Source: Chrysemys picta bellii (Eukaryota > Chordata > Testudines > Emydidae). From it: DNA of 64,000 nucleotides. Position numbers and translations under genes: made by a program. The stretch is taken from contig NC_088791.1 in NCBI RefSeq assembly GCF_011386835.1, forward strand, positions 5,456,998 through 5,520,997, read 5' to 3'. Shown piece after piece: positions 32,140 to 44,764 of this stretch; position 1 is the stretch's first letter, and each line of letters opens with the position of its first letter. Below the pieces are notes generated by a model. It was not told the origin of the DNA. It did no database searches and worked only from the letters and a program-made list of their open reading frames with translations.

Positions 32140-34612
32140 GCCCAAGGGGGGGGGAGCAGTCCCCAGGTATGTATATGTGTGTGTTTCAGGGGATTGTTGG
32201 GCAGGACTTGGCTGAAGGTACAGCCAGGTAGTGTGAGTTGAGCAGGGCAGCCCCCAGGGGTGCGTGTTTGGGGCATGGGAGCTGGGCAGAAGGCACAGCT
32301 AGGTGGGGTTGTTCCAGTGGTGGTGATGGAGGAGGACTGCCCCCAGTTACGTGTGTGTTTGGAAGGTAGGGGGCTGGGCAGCAGTGAACTGAGGGCACAG
32401 CCAGCTAGGGGGATTGAGCAGCGCCAGAACAGCCCCCAGGTGTGTTTGGGGATGGGGGGGCACAGCCAGGTGGGATGAGCAGGGCTGGGGAAGAGGGCAA
32501 CCCCTAGAGGTGTTTGGGGGTGTGGAGCTGGGCAGGTGGGTTTTAGCAGGGCAGGAGGGCCAGGGCAGCCCCCTGGAGCGTTTGGGGGGTACAGGGTACA
32601 GCCAGGTGGGAGGAGCAAGGGAAGGAAGGGTAGCCCCAGATGTGTTTGCGGAGCAGGGCCAGGGGTGTGGGGAGGGCAGGCTGAGCAGGGGAGGAGCTCC
32701 CAGGTGTGTTTGGTGGTGGAAAAGCTAGGGGGGTGGGACGGGAAAGGTCAGAGGGATGGCAGTCCTCAGGAGTGTTTGGAGTGGGAGCTGGGAGGATGGG
32801 ATGAGCAGGGCTGGAGAGGCTGGGCAGGCCCTAGGTGTGGTTAAGCAGGGCTGGAGGGGCTGGGCAGACCCCAGGTGTGGTGGGGGAGGGAGGGTTTTGA
32901 GCAGGGCTGGAGGGGCTGGGCAGGCCCCAGGTATGGTTGGGGATGGGGGGGTGGGGTTGAGCACGGCTGGGCAGGCACCAGGTGTGGTTGGGGTTGAGCG
33001 GGGCTGGGAGGCCCCAGGTGTGGTGGAGAGGGGAGGGTTGAGCAGGGCTTGAGGGGGAGGTTGAGTAGGGCTGGAGGGGCTAGGCAGGCCCCGGGTGTAG
33101 TTGGGGAGCGGGGGAGGGTTGAGCAGGGCTGGACGGGGAGGGGGGGTTGAGCAGGGTTGGACAGGCCCTAGGTGTGGTTGGGGATGGGAGGGCTGAGCAG
33201 GACTGGATGGGGAGCGGGGGTTGAGCAGGGTTGGACAGGCCCCAGGTGTGGTTGGGGATGGGAGGGCTGAGCAGGACTGGACAGGGAGGGGGGGTTGAGG
33301 AGGGCTAGAGGGGCTGGGCAGGCCCCAGGTGTGGTTCGGGATCGGGGGAGGGTTGAGCAGGGCTGGACGGGGAGGGGGGGTTGAGCAGGGTTGGACAGGC
33401 CCTAGGTGTGGTTGGGGAGGAGGAGGACTGGATGGGGAGTGGGGGTTGAGCGGGGCTGGGCAGGCCCCAGGTGTGGTTGGGGAGGAGGAGGACTGGATGG
33501 GGAGTGGGGGTTGAGCGGGGCTGGGCAGGCCTCAGGTGTGGTTGGGGATGGGAGGGCTAAGCAGGACTGGACGGGGAGGGGGGGTTGAGCAGGGCTAGAG
33601 GGGCTGGGCAGGCCCCAGGTGTGGTTGGGGAGGGGGGGAGGAGGAGGACTGGACGGGGAGGGGGGGTTGAGCAGGGTTGGACAGGCCCAGGTGTGGTTGG
33701 GGAGGAGGAGCAGGACTGGACGGGGAGGGGGGATTGAGCAGGATTAGAGGGGCTGGGCAGGCCCCAGGTGTGGTTGGGGATCGGGGGAGGGTTGAGCAGG
33801 ACTGGACGGGGAGGGGGGGTTGAGCAGGGTTGGACAGGCCCAGGTGTGGTTGGGGAGGAGGAGCACTGGATGGGGGGGGGGGGGGTTGAGCGGGGCTGGG
33901 CAGGCCCCAGGTGTGGTTGGGGATTGGGGCTGAGCTGGACGGGGAGTGGGGATTAGCAGGGTTAGAGGGGCTGGGCAGGCCCCAGGTGTGGTTGGGGATC
34001 GGGGCTGAGCTGGACGGGGAGGGGGGATTGAGCGGGGCTGGGCAGGCCCCAGGTGTGGTTGGGGATCGGGGCTGAGCTGGACGGGGAGTGGGGATTAGCA
34101 GGGTTAGAGGGGCTGGGCAGGCCCCAGGTGTGGTTGGGGATCGGGGCTGAGCTGGACGGGGAGGGGGGATTGAGCGGGGCTGGGCAGGCCCCAGGTGTGG
34201 TTGGGGATCGGGGCTGAGCTGGACGGGGAGGGGGGATTAGCAGGGTTAGAGGGGCTGGGCAGGCCCCAGGTGTGGTTGGGGATCGGGGCTGAGCTGGATG
34301 GGGAGGGGGGATTGAGCGGGGCTGGGCAGGCCCCAGGTGTGGTTGGGGATCGGGGCTGAGCTGGACGGGGAGGGGGGATTAGCAGGGTTAGAGGGGCTGG
34401 GCAGGCCCCAGGTGTGGTTGGGGATCGGGGCTGAGCTGGACGGGGAGGGGGGATTGAGCGGGGCTGGGCAGGCCCCAGGTGTGGTTGGGGATCGGGGCTG
34501 AGCTGGACGGGGAGGGGGGATTAGCAGGGTTAGAGGGGCTGGGCAGGCCCAGGTGTGGTTGGGGAGGGAAGGGGGGGGGGGGCACAGGCAGGTGGGATGA
34601 GCAGGGCCGGCT
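32140..34612. repeat. G-rich minisatellite upstream of TNPO3
   Basis: About 2.4 kb of tandem units around the phrase gctgggcaggccccaggtgt. In the left part (32140-33000) the units are about 95-110 bp and strongly diverged. To the right they become shorter and more alike. From 33895 the phrase recurs at 33895, 33970, 34037, 34112, 34179, 34254, 34321, 34396, 34463 and 34538, with spacings alternating exactly 75 and 67 bp. Runs of G on one strand give strong quadruplex potential. Open frames across it are repeat artefacts. Confidence 0.95.
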
Positions 34613-34812
34613 GGGCGTGGGGGCGGCTCTAGGCCGGCTGCCCGCCCGGGGAGGTGGCAGGCCCGGTCGGGGGGAGCCGCAGGGCCCGGGGAGGGGGGTT
34701 ATTCGGAGGACCGGGCCGTGGCGGGAGGGATGCCGGGGCTCGGCAGGGCCTGGCCCTGCGGAAGGGGGCCCGAGCAGGAGGGGGAGCCTCCTTCCCGCCT
34801 CTCAGAGCGGGT

Positions 34813-34862
34813 CACTTCCGGGTGCGGGGGACAGGTGTGGCGGTGGCACCGGCCGGAAGTGC
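34813..34862. promoter_or_regulatory. ETS-type sites in the TNPO3 promoter
   Basis: cacttccgg at 34813-34821 and ccggaagtgc at 34853-34862 match the ETS/GABP core on opposite strands. A third, gcttccgg, lies at 35015-35022. Such paired sites are common in TATA-less housekeeping promoters. Binding is inferred. Confidence 0.5.
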
Positions 34863-35077
34863 GCTGGGGGCAGCCGGGGGCGGTGCCGGAGGGGGGGGGG
34901 GCTGCGCCCTGGCTGCGCAGCCGCGTATCCGCGCGCTAGGCTGGCCGGGCCTGCAGGCTCCGCGGCGGCCGGGCGGGAGCGCTGTGCGGGCGGAACGCGG
35001 TGCGCGGGCTGCGCGCTTCCGGGGGGCCGCGTTCTGGGTGACACCGCCCCTCCCGGTAACGGACACGGCCGGGCGAG

Positions 35078-35090
35078 GAGATGGCGGCGG
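35078..35090 (+). promoter_or_regulatory. YY1-type motif
   Basis: gagatggcggcgg fits the YY1 consensus (AAnATGGCGGC), which often sits just downstream of housekeeping transcription starts. It also supplies the ATG of the upstream ORF at 35081. Confidence 0.5.
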
Positions 35091-35110
35091 CCTGGAGCGG
35101 CGGCTGCTGA
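35081..35110 (+). CDS. Upstream ORF in the TNPO3 5' leader (9 codons)
   Basis: ATG at 35081-35083 has G at -3 and G at +4 and opens a nine-codon frame ending TGA at 35108-35110, 45 bases before the TNPO3 ATG. The peptide would be MAAAWSGGC. If transcription starts upstream of 35081, scanning ribosomes would meet this frame first, which could lower TNPO3 translation. Whether the transcript includes it depends on the start site, which I cannot see. Confidence 0.4.
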   Translation: MAAAWSGGC

Positions 35111-36088
<978 letters not shown>

Positions 36089-36489
36089 TAGGCCCGTGCG
36101 GAGGCCTGTAGTGCGGCCGGCTGGAGGCCGCGTGTTGCGGGGAGGCCGGGATCGGAGACTCACCGCCTTTCCCCGGGGTCTGGCTCCCGCAGCGGGCGCC
36201 GGGCCGGGGGCGGGACGGTTACTGGGACTGGGTTTCTCGGGTCCACACCACGCGAGTGCGGAGGGCAGCAGGCCGGGACTGAGTGTCTCTGCCGGGCGGG
36301 GACAGATCCGGGGCTCGGTCTCTCCCCACTCCCAGAGAGAGGGAGGGGGCTCCGGGCCCTCTCAGTGGTGGGGTGGGGGCGAGCTGGCTCCACGTGGGAG
36401 CCTTGGGCACTTGTTCTCCGGTGAGATTCCCGGCTGGCAGCCTGTCCCGGGGCTCCGGGTGCCGAACCTCCTGCTCGCCAGCCTGGACT

Positions 36490-38610
36490 AAGAGCAGTCT
36501 CGTGTTTTCTGGTGCGTCCCCGGATCCGAAAGGGCTTTATGGAGTCACAGGGATCGCTGCAGCCATCTGGGGTGGCGCTAGACCGCAAACAACCCTGAGC
36601 TCACGCCTGCCGATCTGTGCCTTAATACCAGCTCTTTGGGCATGGACATGGCACTATACCCTGGCCAGTGCGGACAAGTCCTCACAGTCTGGCGACTGTA
36701 ACTTATATGATCGGAGTCCAGGCTTCTTGTTGTTGCCTTCAGGAGTCCCAAATATTTGGAAGGAAAGAATCTCTTTGTTCCAGAAAGAACGGTGCATATT
36801 TTCTCCTCTTTTCTGTGTTGTCTGAAGTGAAATCAGGGATTTGGTGTTGATACTGCTTGTTCTGTAATAATGCTAGTATTTGTGACACATTGTACATTTT
36901 TGTAACAGGAGTTAAGAACGTCATGTTAAAGTATTATACTGACACACAAGCATTTTTATTACATTATGTCATACCAGTTAAAATCTGATATTCAGGAGCA
37001 GTTAATAAAAAGTTTTGCTAATATGCAGGTTGTGGTTAAAAACAGATAAAATGTATAGTTGAAGACATACAGTAAAGCAAACTAATGTTTGCTTTGTATT
37101 CTAACAGTTCGGATTATCTTACAATTGTAAGAAAGATTTGATTTTTGCATCTGTCACTACAGGCAATTTTCCCTGCCCTGATAGCAAGATAAACAGACAT
37201 GGGTCACAGCATATTACTTTAGGAGTCCACCCCAGTACTTTTCCAATTCGAAACTCCAGTGTAGCTTGGCCCTGTTGAGCTGCTGTGAATTGTGGCAGTA
37301 GGGGGAGACTTCATTTCCTCTATTGATTGCTGTTGTGGTTTTGTCTTAATTATAATAGTTTACTCAGTAGCAGAGATGTCGTCTTTTGTAATGGCTTTTT
37401 TTAATCTATTAACAGATCTGTTCTTTATAACATATAAAAATTGCTTTGTAACTTAAATAGAGAGAAACTTAATATACACAATTATAAATTGGCCCATGGA
37501 AGTCCCTAAAAATGTAAAAAGAACGGGAGTACTTGTGGCACCTTGAGACCTGCTACCAATACCTGTGGTATTGATCATGTATTGTATTGTATTGTGGTTG
37601 ATGCTTTTCTACTCTGACTTCCTCTTCTGTCTTGTCAGTTTATAGTGTTGGTTAAAGTCTTTCATTATCTCCTGTCTAGATCCAAACTTCTGCTTTTCTT
37701 ACATTTAGATGCATAACCTTTTATTAGTTCTATTGAAACTCTGTGCAATATTGTGATTTTTTTTCTCCTATTTTCCCAATTTTAATATCTTGTTGTTTAA
37801 TTGTAAGTATTGTTGAAGGGATTCCTCTCCCTCCCTCAGTATTCGGAGAAAGTTCTCAAACTATCCAGTTTGATGGTGAGTGGTGACCTTCTTCCAGCAA
37901 CCCCCAGAAAGTTCCACTAGGTTTCTAAATAGGGTTTTGTTTTTTGTTTTGTTTTTTTTCCCCCCTTCTCCCCTGTAAAATTCCGACTTGGTGAGTAAAT
38001 TTTTCTAGGCTTTCTTTTCTTTCAAAAACGCTCTGTTGAAACAGAAAGGCCTGCTCTTCCTCCCCGAGCATTCACAGGGAAGCATACTTCCTTAACGGGG
38101 GACAGGAAAGGCAGACTTTCCTTCTTTTGCACAATCTTTGCAATGTCTGAAAAGGAGGAAATGTGAATGACAAATTCTTGAGTTTACATTTTTGCTGGGA
38201 TTATAAACAGCCCTTCTTTTGTGTTGTGTGATAAGATGCATCAATTTGACACTGCTTATTTGAGTCCCTTCTCCCCTTCCGAGAAGTATTTGTCTGGGCT
38301 TTCTTTCTGGCAACTTCTTGGAACGTGTCTCTGTATCTAACATGGCAGATCTAATGGCAATTACAGGCCACATTTAAGGACCTTGTAAGTGACATGTTGG
38401 GCAACTCTCAGCTAATCAATAAGTTTGGAGAACTATTTCCTGGCTTCTGAATCTTCAAGGTCATTGATGCTAGACAGGGCCGGACAGTGTTACAAGACAT
38501 TAGTCAGAGGTCTAGAAGCCAATATAAAATGTTGCCAGTCTTGTCGTGGTTTAAAGATATTGTCTTGTATGCACCCAATGCTTCTTCCTGGTTTGCGAGG
38601 GCTGGGAATG
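36490..38610. other. Intron 1 sequence, mostly unannotated
   Basis: A/T-rich after 36.9 kb. A 28-bp scrap of the Penelope-like tail in minus orientation (agtacttgtggcaccttgag) lies at about 37529-37548. No other feature is recognised. Confidence 0.4.
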
Positions 38611-38614
38611 GGTT

Positions 38615-39990
38615 AGAACCATAGAAATATAGGGCTAGAAGGGACCACCAGAGGTGATCAGGTCTAGCCCCTGGAGCTGAGGCAGGAACAAATTAAACCT
38701 AGGCCATCTGTGAGGGGTGTTTGGAGGTTTTTAAGAACAGATTGACCAATGATGGTGAGTCCACAGTCTCCTTTGGAAGCCTATTCTAGTGTTTAACTAT
38801 CCTTATAGTTAGAAAGTTTCTCCTAATATCTAATGAATCTCTTTTGCTGCAGCTTAAGCTGATGACATTTTGTCCTACCTTCAATGGACTTTTGAGTTTT
38901 GCATGATCTTACACAGAAAGGCCACTTCCAGTTCACTCAGCTGCAAAATGGGTACCTGATCCATCGGGTTAGGGCAGTCATAGGCAGTCGGATGTGATGC
39001 TGGCCACATTGTACTTGTGTCGTTGTGTACTGTTGGCTATGAGACTGATGTTCCTTAAACGCATCAGCCCAATGAGCCATTGGCTTGGGGAAACTTTGAC
39101 TTGACTCTATTACAGCATGTGACACATTTGAAGACTTGTTACCAGGTCCCCCCTCAGTCATCTTTTTTCAAGACTAAATGTGCCCAGTTTTTTTTTAACC
39201 TTTCCTCCTAGATCAGGTTTTCTAGGCCTTTAATCATTTTTGTTGCTTTCCTCTGGAGTCTCTCCAGTTTGTCCACATTTTTCCTAAAGTGTGGCACCCA
39301 GAACTGGGGACACACTACTCCAGCTGAGGCCTCACCAGTGCTGAATAGAGTGGGCCAGTTACCTCCTGTGTCTTATATAGAACACGTCTGTTAAAACGCC
39401 ACAGAATATTAGCTTTTTTCTGAACAGCGCCACATTGTTGGGTCATATTCACTTTGTGATCCGCTATGCCCTCCACCAGATCTTTATCAGCAGTGTTACC
39501 CCCTGGCCAGTTATTCCCCATTTTGTAGTTATGCATTTGATTTTTTCCTTCCTAAGTGCTTATCTTTATTGAATTTCATCTTGTTGATATCAGTCCAATT
39601 CTCCCATTTCTCAAGGTCGTTTTGAATTCTAATCCTGTTCTCCAAAGTGCTTGCAACCCCTCCCAGCTTGGTGTTATCTGCGGATTTTTATAAGCAGACT
39701 CTCCACTCCATTATTGAAGTAATTAAAGAACATATTGAATAGTATCGGGCCTAGGACTGACCTCCTAAGTAACCCCACTAGATAAATCCTCCCAGTTTGA
39801 CAGCGAACATTGATAACTACTCTTTGAGTACCGTCTTTCAACCAGTTGTACACCCACCTTATAGCAATTTCATCTCACCCACATTTACCTAATTTGCTTA
39901 TGATAATGTCACATGGATCTGTGTTAAAACTCTTATCACATCTACTGCTTTCCCATATCCGCTTGGCCCATTTTGTAATCTTTTAATAGC
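38615..39990 (-). mobile_element. CR1 LINE, reverse orientation, interrupted
   Basis: The left end ccatagaaatatagggctag followed by gaagggacc is the reverse complement of a CR1 3' end. Reading leftwards on the minus strand, broken CR1 reverse-transcriptase sequence runs from about 39990; for example, frame 39315-39536 holds the thumb-region phrase Leu-Tyr-Ser-Ala-Leu-Val-Arg-Pro-Gln-Leu-Glu. About 210 bp at 38925-39135 do not fit CR1. They include ctcagctgcaaaatgggtacctg, which looks MIR/CORE-SINE-like, so a SINE probably inserted here. Confidence 0.8.
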
Positions 39991-40880
39991 CCCATGTCTC
40001 TGCTGGGGCCTGTTGTAGTGAGGTGATATTTTTAACTCAACAGACCAATATTCTAATTCAGTGGCAAAAAAGCTATATTCATAAAGAGGTGGTATGTTGA
40101 CCTGTTACAGAGCGTTCAGTAAATCTCAAACTTCTGAAAATCAGGAACTTCACAGTTAAGGATGCCCATGCAACCTTAACCCTACCCTTTTTCAGCAATG
40201 CTCTAATGCATCCCAGTAACACACACACCTTTACTCTGCCAATGCCAGTTGCTGAAATGTGCAAGCTCTTCACCTCCTTCTACAACCCATTCACTCACCC
40301 TCAGGATTCCTTCTATCCCCCGGAGCTGACAGTAGCCGATGGGGAATTATTTAGATATGCTCCAGGTGCGGTCTGCGTGGTACGTGTACCCACACTAAAT
40401 GGTGGAGGCATTGAAATGATGCATACTGGATCCTGAAGGTATACATGCTGCTCTTTCCCTTGCCCACTCACATCAGAGGGTACAAAACATACATCTTTTT
40501 GTATCAAGCAATGTAGGTTATTACATATTTATTACGGTCTCCATTGCATAATATTTGTATCCCATAATTTTTGTACCTTTTTTCAAAATCCCATAAACCC
40601 GCGGCACACTCCTCACTCTCTGTCGTCTGACAGAAGCATGGAGCCTGCACAACTCTGCACTATTGTCATGAGTGTAACAAGCAGAGGACGCACAATCCTG
40701 AAGTATTTGCAGAGCCGCGAGAAGAACTGAGTGGGTGGGGAAGGTAACTATTTTTTTGGAGGACAGGTTGCCATGGGACATAACAAGAACCAAGTCTAGG
40801 TTGTTAGTGTCATTCATGGAGCAGCTGCAGATGGCGCGCCCCTTCTGGGCCTGAGAAACAAGCACTGACTAGTGGGATCG
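39991..40880. other. Flank of the Harbinger fossil, not resolved
   Basis: No gene is seen. Part of this stretch may be the left arm of the Harbinger element whose transposase follows, but I could not define a terminal repeat. Confidence 0.3.
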
Positions 40881-40887
40881 CATCATA

Positions 40888-41870
40888 ATGCAGGTTTGGG
40901 CTGATGAGCAGTGGCTGCAGAACTTTCGAATGCATAAGGCCACATTCCTGGATCTGTGTGCCAAGCTTGCCCCAGGGCAGGGCCACCAAAATGAGAACTG
41001 CCCTGACAGTGGAGAAGTGAGTGGCAATTGCACTGTGGAAACTTGCAATGCCAGACTGTTACTCGTCAGTCAGGAGCCAATTAGGAGTTGGGGAATCCAT
41101 TGCGGTGGTTGCTGTTTTGTAAGTGTGGTGGGCCATTAAACGCCTCCTGCTATGCAGGACTGTGACTCTGAGCAGAGTGCAGGATATAGTGGATGGATTT
41201 GCAGCAGTGGGGATCCCGAACTGCAGGAGGGGTGATAGACAGCACACACGTCCCTCTGTTGTCACCAGACCACCTTACCACAGCATACATAAACAGAAAG
41301 GGCTATTTTTCTATGGTTATGCAACCTGGTGGATTACCAGGGATGTTTCACCGGCATCAATGTGGGCTGGTCAAGGAAGGCATATGATATTCACATCTTG
41401 AAGAATACAGGATTTTTTCAGAAAGCTGCAAACAGGTACTTCCTTTCCTGACTGGCGGATTACCACTGGCAATGTTGAAAAGCCAATAGTGATTCTGGAG
41501 GACTCAGCGTTCCCCTTTCTCCCTTGGCTCATGAAGCCATACTCTGGTCACCTTGACAGCACCAAGGAAGGATTCAACTACCAGTTCAGCAGGTGCAGTA
41601 TAACAGTTGAAAGTGCTTTTGGTCATTTGAAGGGACGCTGGCGTTGTTTACTCACAAGATTGGACCTTGGTGAGAAAAATATCCCAGTGGTTATAGCTGC
41701 CTGCTGTGTCCTGCATAATATCTGAGAAGCAAAGAGGGAAAAGTTTCCGCTGGCAGAGGAAGTGAAGTGGCTGTTTGCTGAATTTGAATAGCCAAATACA
41801 GAGGCTATTAGAACTCAACGTGGAGCTATGCGGCTCAGGGAGGCTGTGAAAGACTATTTTTAACAGTGAG
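40888..41870 (+). pseudogene. PIF/Harbinger transposase remnant (HARBI1-like)
   Basis: Pieces of a DDE transposase appear in order. An N-terminal Trp-Leu-Gln-Asn-Phe-Arg-Met segment lies at 40888 onward. The first catalytic Asp is in Gly-Gly-Val-Ile-Asp-Ser-Thr-His (41238), then Tyr-Ile-Asn-Arg-Lys-Gly-Tyr-Phe-Ser-Met. The second is in Tyr-Asp-Ile-His (41386). The catalytic Glu is in Thr-Val-Glu-Ser-Ala-Phe-Gly (41609), followed by Leu-Lys-Gly-Arg-Trp-Arg-Cys-Leu and a Cys-Cys-Val-Leu-His-Asn end. The three catalytic residues lie in three different reading frames, so at least two frameshifts have killed it. In live elements this enzyme cuts and pastes the transposon at 3-bp targets together with the MYB-like partner found at 42365-42875. 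Confidence 0.9.
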
Positions 41871-42364
41871 CCATGGTAACAGGTATTGTATACTGTACCT
41901 GGCCCTGCTCTTTTTATGGTCTGGTAGGAATTGTGTGGTGTTGCTGTGCATGTAGGAATATAACATTGTCAAAGCACCTATTAATTTTGTTTGCGACTGA
42001 TCCTATGAGTTGTGTGCAGTAACAGGTAATTGGTCGCTTTCGGAACTGCCGAGCACTCAGCAGCGTATGTTGTGAACTAATAAAGATGCATTATGTTCCA
42101 AATAATAGAATTTTATTCTGTAAAACAATCTGCACAAAAAAACCCCAAACCCCATGCTGTTTTAAAACAAATACATTAAAAGCTTTATAAATGTTGAGAA
42201 CCGAACCTATGAAGGGGAAAGAACACTCATGTTCATGTAGCTACACAACTGTGGCTTTCATGGGTCAGTGTATGTGAAGCTGTGATTGTCTTTAATGTCC
42301 CCCAGGGTGGAGTGGTGGGAGAAGGTCAGTGACCCCTGATGCCACATGGAATATGGAGGGAGGT

Positions 42365-42875
42365 TTAGGGTGGTCCCGATACTGAGTTTTTACAGTGGGC
42401 TGCAGAGGGACATGAGCCTGGGGTTGTTGAACGTACAGGTCCCCCAGAGCCTGCAGCATCTGTGGTTTGCTGCCTGAGAAGCCCTGTTATGTCCTGGTGC
42501 ATCTCCCTCGGCTTTTCATGCTGGGACTTCTGGGTCTGTCTTCTCTCCATTCTTGCCTTCTCCAGGCTGTCCACGATGTTCATCCTCCAGGCCCTGTGCT
42601 CACAGTCCAGTGCAGCACTGGCTTGCAAGATTTCGTTGAACATGACATCCCAAGTCCTCTTCTATCTCTTCCTTATCTGGCTTGGGTGCTCCATGGGTGT
42701 GGAGAACCCCTGAAGGCCACAATGGCAGCTGGTGCAGATAAAACATACAGAGGTACCATTGTCACTCTGTTCACTGCCAAACTCACTCCTCAGTGCTGAA
42801 AACTTTAGGCGAGCCAATGTTCTCACTTCTGCTTGGGATTGCTTGTATATAGCACCTGTTGCAGCACCAGCCATG
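42365..42875 (-). pseudogene. Harbinger MYB/SANT-like partner, C-terminal remnant
   Basis: Minus-strand frames 42662-42874 and 42365-42643 follow each other. The second reads Phe-Asn-Glu-Ile-Leu-Gln-Ala-Ser-Ala, then a long charged helix (Trp-Arg-Met-Asn-Ile-x-Asp-Ser-Leu-Glu-Lys, His-Gln/Met, Gln-Asp-Ile-x-Gly-Leu-Leu-Arg-Gln-Gln-Thr). I know this as the coiled C-terminal half of Harbinger MYB-like proteins. It is transcribed toward the transposase, the usual convergent layout. A frameshift separates the two frames, and the N-terminal DNA-binding domain was not recognised. Confidence 0.65.
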
Positions 42876-43620
42876 TTGAGTATGGCCCCCTCGGGGTTGG
42901 GGCGATGAGGAGGGTATTCCCTGGTTGCATGAATCTACTAGTATAGGACATTGACACTGAATACTGGTGCCATTTTCCACAGGTGGGGTTGATTTTAGCT
43001 GCTATCTCACTGCTGAGGGTAACACAGGCAGAGCTATTGCTGGTGTCCAGAAGCTGTCTGGGCCCATATGCTGTTAGCCTGTGTATAGAAATGGTGCCTG
43101 CTGACGTTATTGCAGAGTGGTGTGGGAGGAAGAAATAAATAAAGCAGCCCTCCCTAGAAACCTTTGGCAGAGGATTGCAGAGTGCCTTCAGCAAAGTTTC
43201 ATCAGTCTCACAGGAGGATTCAAGGGACGTCCCTGTATCCATAGACAAACTGTTCCAAATGCCCTTTTCTCTCCCGCCTAATTCTCTAGCAGATATCAGC
43301 TCTCCCTCTTGGTCGTACCACTACCTCTCGAGTAAAATTATTGAGTCAGAAATGTGTCCTGCTACTTTGGGGGCACCACCCCTGCAATTGAAAATTTACA
43401 CTTACCCAGGGTTCTTTTGCCTGCATCAGGCTCGCCCGTGCCCGACTGGCTGGACTGCGGCGGAGTCAAAAATAGGTCCTGGCTCGCTGCACAGCTGGAT
43501 TCCCCCAGTCATCTGTCCCCAAACTCCTCTTCTCATCCTCCACCACATTAACGAAAAGACACTCTTAAGATGACGGGTGAGAGCTTCTCCTATTGGCTTA
43601 GTTAATCCACCTCCGCAAGA

Positions 43621-43853
43621 GGCTGTCTACACTGGCGCTTAGGTTGGTAACTATGTTCAGGGGTGTGACTTATTCACACCCTTGAGCGATGTAGTTATAC
43701 CGGAGTAATTCTGTAGTGTAGACGTCAGTCAGTTTAATGGGGCAATTTGCAGTTACATCGATGGGAGACCAACTGAGTGTAGACACATGCACAGGTAGGT
43801 CGCTATAAACTGCTTTGCATTGATCTAGCTTTATAGTGTAGACCTGGCCACAG
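43621..43853. mobile_element. MITE (about 233 bp)
   Basis: Ends ggctgtctacactggcgc and tatagtgtagacctggcc form imperfect inverted repeats. An inner pair (gtctacac at 43625, gtgtagac at 43716) suggests a shorter element nested in or fused with a second one. Cacaccc motifs in inverted order (ggggtgtgacttattcacaccc) lie at 43660-43681. There is no coding capacity. It could be the right arm of the Harbinger fossil. Confidence 0.5.
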
Positions 43854-44600
43854 GATGATGGAGAGAGTCCTCCTTTACACATCCATCTGCAGCATTGGAG
43901 GCTCTGAAAGGTGCGAAATGGTCTATTCACCTCAATGTGCTGTTCTCAGCTCAATGAGAACACCCTATGGAGGTGAACACAATAGCTCTGAGACTGTGAC
44001 CTGCTCCATTACTCTCAGTGGGTGTTCCCGTCCCCGTCCTGAGTGCTTGAGTGCCTGTGATATGCATGAAGTATACCCGTTCTCAGCTCCTCATCCAAAG
44101 GGGCAGGACTACCCCAGATCCTGACTCACATGGGGGGCAGGGAGGGGGTCTCAGACCCTCCCAAAAGGGTGAGCCTTCCCCCAGAACCTGGCTGGCTCAC
44201 ATGAAGTGGGTCCAACCCTGGTAGGTTCTGGCACATACATGGGGGGCAGTGAGGGGACTCAGACTCCCAGAGAGTCAGATCTGAGCGCAACATGAGATGG
44301 CAGACTGGGGCTGATAGGTGCCGCTGCCTCTATTCTCCCCGCCACTGACTTCCATGTCTCTCTTCCCAGTGTCCCACCCCTCCACTGTCTCTAGCCCTAG
44401 CCCCTCCTTCACCTGAGCCCCCAGCCCCTCTCCTCTCCCCTACCACCCTTCCCATTTCTCCCTATTCCCCCACTCCGCCCCGTAATATCACTCCCCTCTC
44501 AGCAAGCAGTTGTGTCCAATTTCCCCCCCCCATAAATACTCCGATTCCTCACAATAAAATTGCCACCCATGACTCAGATCATAGCAACATCCCGCCAATC
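43854..44600. other. Intron 1 sequence, nothing identified
   Basis: C-rich low-complexity sequence at 44330-44530. No feature is recognised. Confidence 0.35.
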
Positions 44601-44764
44601 AGTCTAAAACTCCTTTTGTCTTGGGTGGGGGCTTATGATTAATTTATGTTTAGTTTTGTTAATTGAAGGGTGAGTTCATGCCCATCAGTCTCAGAGGTCT
44701 GATTCATCCGGTGATTAGCACCTTCAGTTTAACAGGACCAGGCAGAAGCAGGAAACTGTTATTG

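Noticed and set aside
32028..32618. 196-codon minus-strand frame in the G-rich array
   Set aside because: Pro/Leu-rich product of the tandem repeat; no start context or domain.
1..34600. TSPAN33, the neighbour expected upstream of TNPO3 from mammalian gene order
   Set aside because: No tetraspanin-like exon (CCG motif or four-helix pattern) was seen on either strand; it is probably further upstream.
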